Of a stretch of DNA of 64,000 nt, positions 58,290-64,000 are shown one piece after another (within the stretch, counting starts at the first letter, position 1; each line of letters starts with the position of its first letter). The notes under the pieces were generated by a model. It did no database searches. It saw only the letters and a list, made by a program, of their open reading frames with translations, and had not been told where the DNA came from. Origin of the DNA: Phycisphaerae bacterium (GTDB taxonomy: Bacteria; Planctomycetota; Phycisphaerae; Phycisphaerales; UBA1924); assembly GCA_030432905.1 (NCBI GenBank), contig JAUILU010000001.1, positions 620,001 through 684,000 of the forward strand, read 5' to 3'. A program made the translations under genes and the position numbers.

Positions 58290-58418
58290 TTAGTCCAGTT
58301 CGCCCGGCTGGTCGCCTTCGCCGGCTGTGGCTTCGAGGTCTTCGAGCGTGATCGGCTTGCTGTCGATCTCGTACTCGACCGACGGATGAACATGTTGATC
58401 CCACCTACGATGCCGCAT
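58290..58418 (-). CDS. Short acidic protein of unknown function
   Basis: From ATG 58418 the minus strand encodes 42 residues (MRHRRWDQHVHPSVEYEIDS, then KPITLEDLEATAGEGDQPGE). Most codons end in G or C as in true genes of this window, and the sequence is well ordered, but it is short. The first two bases overlap the start of the divergent lipoprotein gene. It could be a small regulator or the remnant of a longer protein. Confidence 0.4.
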   Translation of the reverse strand: MRHRRWDQHVHPSVEYEIDSKPITLEDLEATAGEGDQPGELD

Positions 58419-58878
58419 GAGAAACCCACGCGCTGTTGTCATCTCGCTCTGCCTGTCGCTCCCGCTCGTCTCGGGCATGTCGGGCTGCATCATCTGGGAC
58501 GCCTACGAGCAGGTCGAGCTGGCCAACAAGCAGCTCGGCTCCATCAACGCCACGCTCGAACAGATCGAGACGACCAACGTCATGCTCGAGCACATCCAGG
58601 AGAACCTGACCAAGGTCGACACCAAGCTCGGCTCGATCGACACGAGCCTCGGCTCCGTGGACACGCAGCTCTCCGAGCTCCAGGTCACACTCAACGCCGT
58701 CAGCGAATCGCTCGAATCGCTCCGCAAAACGATCAACAACATCGACTCGACCATCCCCTTCCTGAACTTCTCCGGCGACGACGAGGAAACCCAAGACCAA
58801 CTCGAAGCAGGCGACGGTGAGGAAGCAGCCGAGCCAACCCAGCCCGTCGTCGAAACGCCCGCGGGCGGTCAGGAGTAG
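58417..58878 (+). CDS. Coiled-coil lipoprotein
   Basis: A 153-residue exported protein with signal peptide MRNPRAVVISLCLSLPLVSG and a lipobox Cys in MSGC. From 30 to 115 there is a long heptad-like helix (EQVELANKQLGSINATLEQI, HIQENLTKVDTKLGSIDTSL, LNAVSESLESLRKTINNIDS) that probably forms a trimeric or dimeric coiled coil, resembling Lpp-like outer membrane spacers. The tail is acidic and disordered (DDEETQDQLEAGDGEEAAEP). It lies 3 bases before the next small membrane protein gene, so the two are in an operon. Confidence 0.8.
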   Translation: MRNPRAVVISLCLSLPLVSGMSGCIIWDAYEQVELANKQLGSINATLEQIETTNVMLEHIQENLTKVDTKLGSIDTSLGSVDTQLSELQVTLNAVSESLESLRKTINNIDSTIPFLNFSGDDEETQDQLEAGDGEEAAEPTQPVVETPAGGQE

Positions 58879-58881
58879 CGC

Positions 58882-59058
58882 ATGCAGAAAGCGATCACCA
58901 TTATCCAGCGAGTCCTGTTCGTGCTCGGGCTCGCAGGGTTCATCGCAGCCGCGGTCCACATGAACGACTACTACGGCGAAACCTTCTGGCGCATCGGCAT
59001 GGCGGCGATGATCACCAGCATCGCCCTCGGCTTCGCGTTCAGGCCTGCAAAGGCATAA
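58882..59058 (+). CDS. Small two-helix membrane protein
   Basis: A 58-residue protein beginning MQKAITIIQRVLFVLGLAGF, with a second helix WRIGMAAMITSIALGFAFRP and a basic end. It lies 3 bases after the coiled-coil lipoprotein gene and 24 bases before the DUF1275 gene; short intergenic spacing suggests co-transcription. No family assigned. Confidence 0.7.
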   Translation: MQKAITIIQRVLFVLGLAGFIAAAVHMNDYYGETFWRIGMAAMITSIALGFAFRPAKA

Positions 59059-59082
59059 AGTAAGCTCGCGGCAAGCCACCCG

Positions 59083-59775
59083 ATGTACCAACCAGCCGAA
59101 CCCGTCAAACAACTCGGCCCGCTGAGGCTCCTGATCGCCGCGACCGGCGGCGCGTGGCTCGCGTTCATCGCGGGGTACATCGACGCCGTCTTCTTCAGGC
59201 TCGCCTCGGTCACGGTCACCCACATCACCGGCAACGCGGCACGCCTGAGCGGGGACCTCGTCCAGAACCAGCTCACCGACGCGACCCGCATCGTCACCCT
59301 CATCGTTTCGTTTATTCTCGGAGCCGCGGCATCCGGAATCATCGTCGGCTCGCCCAGCCTCCGCAGCGGCCGCCGATACGGCGTGGTGCTCATGATCGAG
59401 TCGGTCATCCTCGCCGCCAGCGCCGCGACTTTGCCGAGCCATCCCTTTGTTGCCGCGTCGCTGGCCGCGTCAGCCGCGGGCCTTCAGAACGCGATGGCCT
59501 CGACGTACATGGGCCTGATCATCCGCACGACACACCTGACCGGGATCGCGACCGACATCGGCTTCCACCTCGGCTGCTGGGCCCGAGGCCGACGCGTGGC
59601 GCACCGGAACCTGCTGCTTCTGATCCTGCTCGCCGCTGGCTTCGTCGTCGGCGCCGCGACCGGCTCACTCGCCTCGGTCGCACTCGAACACAGCGCCCTC
59701 TGGCCCATCGCCGGCACCACCGCCCTCGTCGGCACCGCGTACTTCCTGTGGCGCACACACCGATCGCGGGGCTGA
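59083..59775 (+). CDS. DUF1275/YoaK-family membrane protein
   Basis: A 230-residue inner-membrane protein with six hydrophobic helices. Family features include WLAFIAGYIDAVFFRLASVT and THITGNAARLSGDLVQ in the first third, SFILGAAASGIIVGS and AGLQNAMASTYMGLIIRTTH with LTGIATDIGFHLGCWARG. DUF1275 (YoaK) proteins have no settled function; they are small membrane proteins thought to be transporters or stress factors. The start is the ATG at 59083. It is convergent with the 480-residue gene, with 2 bases between stops. Confidence 0.88.
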   Translation: MYQPAEPVKQLGPLRLLIAATGGAWLAFIAGYIDAVFFRLASVTVTHITGNAARLSGDLVQNQLTDATRIVTLIVSFILGAAASGIIVGSPSLRSGRRYGVVLMIESVILAASAATLPSHPFVAASLAASAAGLQNAMASTYMGLIIRTTHLTGIATDIGFHLGCWARGRRVAHRNLLLLILLAAGFVVGAATGSLASVALEHSALWPIAGTTALVGTAYFLWRTHRSRG

Positions 59776-59777
59776 GC

Positions 59778-61220
59778 CTACTTCTTGCCGGGCAACTCGA
59801 TCGTCCCAAGCTCGATCGGCCCGCCGAGCGGGCTCGTCATGTGCTCGCGCACGTGTCGGTATTGCTCGGCGTCATACTCGTACCGCACTCGTATCTCGCC
59901 CGGCTCGAATCCGTCGAGCGGAATGTAGTTCTGCGTCGGCGAGTGCGGCTTCGAATACGTCGCAACCGAACGCACCTCGCGCCCGTCCTGCTCGAACACC
60001 ACGAACCCGCCCAATCCGATCGATTCGTCGAGCTCCTCCGTCGTCCCGACCCAGTACATCACGCCGGGCGTGCCCTCGTTCTCTTCGGCTGACCACAAAC
60101 GCGAAACCCTGAACTCGATCAGCGACGACGGATCTCGAGTCAGCAACAACGGCTGGATCGGCCCAAAGTCATCCTCACCCTCGGCGACAACCTCCAGTGT
60201 GAACGGCAAGCGGTACGTGTGTTCAAGCGTCGCGAGCTGATCAAGCAAGGTTGTGTTTATATTGGTCCAGTTAATGGCAACCATCGACGCGGCGTAACGA
60301 ATCTGAATATCAACGTACCCGTCGTACACGCCTGCTGGCCGATCGATTTCTACAATTGCCCACCACCGTACATCGGCGGACCGAGGCACACCGGGAGTCA
60401 GTCGTTTCCGTTGAACGATCAAACCGATTCCATGTGAACGCCCGAGCATCGGCAGGTCATCCGATTGGCTCACGATGTCGGCACGCTCGACGTGAACCGC
60501 AATCTCCCCCACCAGCACAAACCCCGCATCCCCCATGGCATTGGGCACAACCCGCCCGGCGCGTGTATCCACCCCGGCCCTGAAATCGACCCGTTCGCCC
60601 TGGTACACCCGGAGATTCCCGGACAAGGGTTTGATCAGCACCGGTTCCCCGAAGCAGTCATCCCAAACCCGCTCGATCTGCTCGAACGTCAGATCGTTCC
60701 GGCCCATCGCTTCGACAATCACCTGCCACTGCGCATCCGGAAACGCACGCCACGTCTGCGCGTGCCGATCAAGCGAGATGCGGACGAGCCTGTCCTGCCA
60801 GCTCGCGTCCAGCGTGCCCGCGGTCGTTCGGCTGTGGATCTCCGCCGTCGCCACGCTCGCGCGCCGATCACCAAGCAGATACGCCTCAGCCGTCAGCAGC
60901 CACGCGGGTTTGTACAGGACAACCGGGAACACGCCGCGCATGCCCAGCCCATCGACCACGACCAGCAGCACCCCCGCGATCGCCAACCCCAGACTCACGA
61001 ACACCGGCCGACGTTTCGTCCTCGCTTCACCGATCACAACCGCGCGTTTGCGATCAAGCCCTCTGCCGCACTCGGGGCACACCTTCGGCTCGGTCAGGCC
61101 CGCCAGGCAGAAGCCGCACTTCCGGCAGAACGGCTCATCGCCTCGCCGCCTGCGGACGAACATCCACACGCACACGAGCACCGATACCGTGCAAAGCAGG
61201 ATGCCGAGGTAGAGCTCCAC
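59778..61220 (-). CDS. Zinc-ribbon membrane protein with large extracytoplasmic domain
   Basis: A 480-residue protein. An N-terminal helix (MELYLGILLCTVSVLVCVWM) is followed by a cytoplasmic ribbon with four Cys (CRKCGFCLAGLTEPKVCPEC, residues 32-51), then a second helix (FVSLGLAIAGVLLVVVDGLG) and about 390 residues of mixed beta structure, probably outside the membrane. No catalytic motif is visible. The ribbon differs slightly from the CGYNLxGL type at 6129-7040. It lies downstream of the ECF sigma factor block on the same strand with 41 bases between; co-transcription is possible. Confidence 0.7.
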   Translation of the reverse strand: MELYLGILLCTVSVLVCVWMFVRRRRGDEPFCRKCGFCLAGLTEPKVCPECGRGLDRKRAVVIGEARTKRRPVFVSLGLAIAGVLLVVVDGLGMRGVFPVVLYKPAWLLTAEAYLLGDRRASVATAEIHSRTTAGTLDASWQDRLVRISLDRHAQTWRAFPDAQWQVIVEAMGRNDLTFEQIERVWDDCFGEPVLIKPLSGNLRVYQGERVDFRAGVDTRAGRVVPNAMGDAGFVLVGEIAVHVERADIVSQSDDLPMLGRSHGIGLIVQRKRLTPGVPRSADVRWWAIVEIDRPAGVYDGYVDIQIRYAASMVAINWTNINTTLLDQLATLEHTYRLPFTLEVVAEGEDDFGPIQPLLLTRDPSSLIEFRVSRLWSAEENEGTPGVMYWVGTTEELDESIGLGGFVVFEQDGREVRSVATYSKPHSPTQNYIPLDGFEPGEIRVRYEYDAEQYRHVREHMTSPLGGPIELGTIELPGKK

Positions 61221-61261
61221 AGCAGGAGCATACTAGAAGACTCCCCAAACCGCCCCGGCGA

Positions 61262-61651
61262 TCACTCGCCCCCCTGCTTCTCATCAAGCCGCTGGCTCAG
61301 CCTCGTCACCTGCATCTCGAGACGTTTCAGCTCGCGGACGAGCGCGTACTTCTGGATCTCCATCCAGTACCAGATCTTGATCATCCCGATCGCGAAGAAC
61401 AGCACAACCGCGAGCATCGACCAACGCGTGACCAGCGCCGGGTCGTCGGTGCCGAGAATCCTGACCACGCTCAGCACGAAGAACCCGAGCATCACGAACA
61501 CCACCGGGATCGACCACAGGATGATCCACTTCGACTGTGTCTTGAAGCTCTCGATCACCTGCATCGGGAGCGACGGCTCGCCCAGGCTGTCGAACCACGC
61601 CTTGTCCTCGTCGTCCATCGCATTGCGGATTAGTTTGTCGATGTCCATCAT
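61262..61651 (-). CDS. Small membrane protein coupled to an ECF sigma factor
   Basis: A 129-residue protein: acidic cytoplasmic part MMDIDKLIRNAMDDEDKAWF, then DSLGEPSLP, two membrane helices (WSIPVVFVMLGFFVLSVVRI and MLAVVLFFAIGMIKIWYWM) and a C-terminal coiled coil (RELKRLEMQVTRLSQRLDE). It looks like the DUF6768 proteins found beside ECF sigma factors. Its ATG overlaps the sigma stop codon (ATGA), which means translational coupling. A role as a membrane-bound anti-sigma or sigma modulator is inferred from position only. Confidence 0.75.
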   Translation of the reverse strand: MMDIDKLIRNAMDDEDKAWFDSLGEPSLPMQVIESFKTQSKWIILWSIPVVFVMLGFFVLSVVRILGTDDPALVTRWSMLAVVLFFAIGMIKIWYWMEIQKYALVRELKRLEMQVTRLSQRLDEKQGGE

Positions 61652-62235
61652 CGCTGCATCCTTTCGATCAGTTCCTTCAGCTCTTTCCTCGCGCCAAACA
61701 GCCGGCTCTTGACCGTCCCCGTCGGCACCGCGAACACCTCGGCTAGCTCCGCGACGCTCAGACCATCCACATAGTGAAGCGCCAGCATCGCCCGCCGATC
61801 CTCGTCCATCTCGCGCATCGCAAGCCGCAGCTCGGCCTGCAGCCCGTCATCACCCATCCCCGCCCGCCGATCCGGCGCGGGCCTGGCACGGTCCGCCCGC
61901 CTGCGCCTGGCCTCCTTGCGGGCGACGTCGGCGCACTTGTTCGTCACAAGCCGGTACACCCACGCCCTGAACCTCGCCGGGTCGTCGAGCTTGCCGACCG
62001 AACGCCCCACACCGACCCACGCGTCCTGCACCGCGTCCAGAGCCGAGGCCTCGTCGGGCATCAGCCGCATCGCGTGCCTGACCAGCGGCCCGTGCCAGAT
62101 GCGGACGAGCTTCTCAAGCGCCCGCGCATCGCCAGCCTGCGCCGCCATCACGAGAAGCTCGTGCGAGATCTGGTCGTACCGTCGGGTCAAGCCGTGCCTC
62201 CACGTTCGGTCGCTCGCCGAGCCACCGCGGTTCAC
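61648..62235 (-). CDS. ECF RNA polymerase sigma factor
   Basis: A 195-residue sigma-70 family protein. Region 2 covers LEKLVRIWHGPLVRHAMRLM, ALDAVQDAWVGVGRSVGKLD and FRAWVYRLVTNKCADVARK; region 4 covers MLALHYVDGLSVAELAEVFA and VPTGTVKSRLFGARKELKEL, the DNA-binding helix-turn-helix. The linker has an Arg-rich stretch. Length and domain order are those of ECF sigmas. Its start at 62235 is the first in-frame ATG after the preceding gap. The regulated genes cannot be told; its partner is the small membrane protein downstream. Confidence 0.93.
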   Translation of the reverse strand: MNRGGSASDRTWRHGLTRRYDQISHELLVMAAQAGDARALEKLVRIWHGPLVRHAMRLMPDEASALDAVQDAWVGVGRSVGKLDDPARFRAWVYRLVTNKCADVARKEARRRRADRARPAPDRRAGMGDDGLQAELRLAMREMDEDRRAMLALHYVDGLSVAELAEVFAVPTGTVKSRLFGARKELKELIERMQR

Positions 62236-62429
62236 GCAGTATCTCAGAATCTCGGACCAGCGTCCGAACCCGCCACCGTCCGGATATCGCGGCCCCGGTG
62301 ATAAACCAGACAGTCTCTAACAACGGTTCCGGCGCAGAATCAGAGCTTTCCCTTAAGCCCCTCGCACACACGCGCAACGGGTTGCATGGTGCACATGCAC
62401 GGGCACAAACGCCCGCAGGGAACCCAGCC
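62236..62429. other. Divergent intergenic region
   Basis: This 194-base gap separates the ECF sigma gene from the next plus-strand gene. I see no strong promoter or repeat. It may contain an autoregulated ECF promoter. Confidence 0.35.
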
Positions 62430-62768
62430 ATGTCCACCATAGAAATGCGAGAAACCAGCTTCGAGCTTGTCAACCGGGTCCGGTATCACAAGAACTCACG
62501 CAGAGCGATCACGGTCCTTCGCCACGCAGGCGCCACGTCGCGCTCGACCGCGTGCAGAGCCAGCGAGGTCGGCCTGCTCCCATCGCCTTACAGCTGGTGG
62601 CTCACGCGCCGGGGCATCGTCCACAAAACCGGCTCGGGCAAGTACTGGCTCGACACCAACCGCCAGGAACAACTCGCCGCGGGCGCACCCGTCCGCATGG
62701 TCATGTACCTCGCGATCGCGGGCCTGTTCAGCGGCGCATCGATGGCGATGGCGGCTGCCGGCTTCTAA
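62430..62768 (+). CDS. Small protein with winged-helix-like head and C-terminal helix
   Basis: A 112-residue protein. The first 80 residues are basic and helical (FELVNRVRYHKNSRRAITVL, then SEVGLLPSPYSWWLTRRGIV) and could form a DNA-binding winged helix; the end is a hydrophobic helix (MVMYLAIAGLFSGASMAMAA). The start at 62430 has a weak ribosome site (CAGGG). No family recognised. It lies 42 bases upstream of the HMG-CoA lyase gene and may be in the same transcript. Confidence 0.55.
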   Translation: MSTIEMRETSFELVNRVRYHKNSRRAITVLRHAGATSRSTACRASEVGLLPSPYSWWLTRRGIVHKTGSGKYWLDTNRQEQLAAGAPVRMVMYLAIAGLFSGASMAMAAAGF

Positions 62769-62810
62769 CACCGAACCCGCAACCAAACCCGCTGCCATAC
62801 CATCTGCCCT

Positions 62811-63716
62811 ATGGCAGACCACGTCCGCATCACTGACGTCAGCCCACGCGACGGCCTCCAGAACGAGCCGCTCCGCGCTGACGGCTCGCCAATTCCCACA
62901 ACAGACAAAGCCAAACTCATCCAGTCACTCCTCACCACAGGCGTCGACGAGATCGAGATCACAAGCTTCGTCAGCCCCAAGTGGATCCCCCAGCTCGGCG
63001 ACGCCGACGAGCTCTGCAAACTCCTGCACAACACCAAACCAAACGGCATGTCATTCAGCGCGCTCGTCCCAAACGAACGCGGCATGGCCTCGCTCCTGCA
63101 AGCCAACGAGCAAGCCGGCACCGACCTCATCGACAAGGTCAGCGTCTTCACAGCCGCCAGCGAAACCTTCAGCAAGAAGAACACCAACGCTGCCATCGCC
63201 GAGACACTCCAGCGCTTCGAGCCCGTCTTCGCCCAGGCCAAAGAGCAGAAGCTCGCCATCCGGGCGTATGTCTCCTGCGTGATCGAGTGCCCCTTCGAGG
63301 GCATCATCCTGCCCGAAGCCGTCGCCGACGTCTCACGCAAGCTGCTGGACATGGGAGCCGACGAGATCGACCTCGGCGACACGATCGGCGCAGGCTGCAC
63401 CGAGACCACCGCGGCCATGCTCGCAGCCGTCACCAACCACATCCCCCCGAGCAAGCTCGTCCTGCACCTGCACGACACCTTCGGCAGAGCGTCCGAATGC
63501 GTCCGGGCCGCACTCGCCGCGGGCGTCCGCTCCTTCGACGGCTCCGCAGCGGGCCTCGGTGGTTGCCCATACGCCTCGACCGAATCCACACGCGCACCCG
63601 GCAACATCGCGACCGAAACACTCGCCTTCGTCATCAAGCAAGCCGGCTACGACACACGCATCGACAACGAAGCGCTCACCAAAGCCGCCACGATCGCACA
63701 AGAGATCACCGCATGA
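62811..63716 (+). CDS. mvaB: Hydroxymethylglutaryl-CoA lyase
   Basis: A 301-residue TIM-barrel enzyme that splits HMG-CoA into acetyl-CoA and acetoacetate, the last step of leucine degradation. ITDVSPRDGLQNEPL is the family opening with the catalytic Arg-Asp, EIEITSFVSPKWIPQLGDAD the substrate region, SCVIECPFEG the middle, EIDLGDTIGAGCTETTAAML the metal region, and LVLHLHDTFGRA with SSAAGLGGCPYA-like (GSAAGLGGCPYA, residues about 242-253) holds the metal His pair and the catalytic Cys. The gene overlaps the next by ATGA. Confidence 0.93.
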   Translation: MADHVRITDVSPRDGLQNEPLRADGSPIPTTDKAKLIQSLLTTGVDEIEITSFVSPKWIPQLGDADELCKLLHNTKPNGMSFSALVPNERGMASLLQANEQAGTDLIDKVSVFTAASETFSKKNTNAAIAETLQRFEPVFAQAKEQKLAIRAYVSCVIECPFEGIILPEAVADVSRKLLDMGADEIDLGDTIGAGCTETTAAMLAAVTNHIPPSKLVLHLHDTFGRASECVRAALAAGVRSFDGSAAGLGGCPYASTESTRAPGNIATETLAFVIKQAGYDTRIDNEALTKAATIAQEITA

Positions 63717-64000
63717 TCAAACTCACAACACACAACCAAGCCGACCGCATGATCGCCTTGATCGCCTTCGACCGGGCAGGCAAACGCAACGCGCTCACAC
63801 CCGAGATGCTCACCGAGCTGATCGACCTCGCACCCAAAGCCGCGGCCGACCACGACGCCATCGTCCTCACCGGCGAAGGCAAGGTCTTCTGCTCCGGCTT
63901 CGACCTCGCGCTCTGCCAAACCACACCCGACGGCGACATCATGCGCCAGCTCCTCACCGGGCTCAGCAACGCCTGCCAAACACTCAAAGCCATCGACAAG
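63713..64000 (+). CDS. Enoyl-CoA hydratase/isomerase family protein, N-terminal part (cut by window edge)
   Basis: The first 96 residues are in the window. DRMIALIAFDRAGKRNALTP and DAIVLTGEGKVFCSGFDLAL are the crotonase signatures; the latter forms the first half of the oxyanion hole. The start overlaps the mvaB stop (ATGA), so the two are co-translated. In leucine catabolism the matching enzyme is methylglutaconyl-CoA hydratase, whose product is the HMG-CoA used by MvaB. The remainder (about 160 residues) is outside the window. Confidence 0.88.
   Translation, partial: MIKLTTHNQADRMIALIAFDRAGKRNALTPEMLTELIDLAPKAAADHDAIVLTGEGKVFCSGFDLALCQTTPDGDIMRQLLTGLSNACQTLKAIDK

Overview
The window is GC-rich bacterial chromosome that reads like a planctomycete of the class Phycisphaerae. 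Three things point there: secreted proteins ending either in a PEP-CTERM-like tail (PAPAS, a hydrophobic stretch, RRRRS) or in a short dockerin-like repeat (NDGxxxPTDFxAWxxxxN); membrane proteins carrying the CGYNLxGL...CPECG zinc ribbon; and chromatin-like Lys/Ala-rich tails on an HU protein and a DksA-like protein. I assign about 68 protein genes and two tRNAs (Tyr-GUA, Leu-CAG). I see no rRNA, CRISPR array, transposase, integrase or prophage.

Layout. 1-8 kb: partial hydroxyacid dehydrogenase, HU protein, two PEP-CTERM proteins, a protein of unknown function behind a palindrome, cstA, a zinc-ribbon membrane protein and psuG. 8-12.4 kb: two large secreted dockerin proteins, one an endonuclease/exonuclease/phosphatase enzyme. 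12.4-25 kb: response regulator, dacB, UbiD decarboxylase, methyltransferase, ABC exporter, proC, accA, DksA-like regulator with lspA, and a membrane protein/cupin pair. 25-30 kb: MBL hydrolase, ThiF/MoeB enzyme, GNAT, metallophosphoesterase, then rpsG, tRNA-Tyr and rpsL. 30-36.4 kb: LpoB-like lipoprotein with its COG3014-type partner, MazG-like protein, SpoIIE-type phosphatase, cobalamin adenosyltransferase and recJ. 36.4-44 kb: minus-strand type II secretion/pilus block (gspG, small membrane protein, gspH, small membrane protein, secretin, TPR lipoprotein) with a HEAT-repeat protein upstream. 44-50 kb: HTH-receiver regulator, RNase HII-like protein, tRNA-Leu, recA and two tandem pseudopilin-like proteins. 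50-52.5 kb: methylcrotonyl-CoA-type carboxylase beta subunit carrying an in-frame palindromic insertion, then a small AT-richer islet with a membrane protein and an overlapping proline-rich ORF. 52.5-58.3 kb: secreted proteins, four with dockerin tails. 58.3-64 kb: small lipoprotein and membrane proteins, DUF1275 protein, ECF sigma factor with a coupled membrane protein, HMG-CoA lyase and the start of an enoyl-CoA hydratase.

How parts fit together. The carboxylase, HMG-CoA lyase and enoyl-CoA hydratase are three steps of leucine/isovalerate catabolism, although split by about 11 kb. The gspG-to-secretin block, the tandem pseudopilins and the many exported proteins indicate an active export apparatus. 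Its ATPase and inner-membrane platform genes are not in the window.

Most notable: the palindromic insertion inside the carboxylase gene; the AT-richer islet with an out-of-frame proline-rich gene; a DksA-like protein with an H1-like tail and a lost zinc site; a shared FPVD C-terminus on the adjacent secretin and TPR lipoprotein; tRNA-Tyr between rpsL and rpsG, with Arg88 in S12; and a sigma70-type promoter that overlaps the apparent start codon of a lipoprotein gene.
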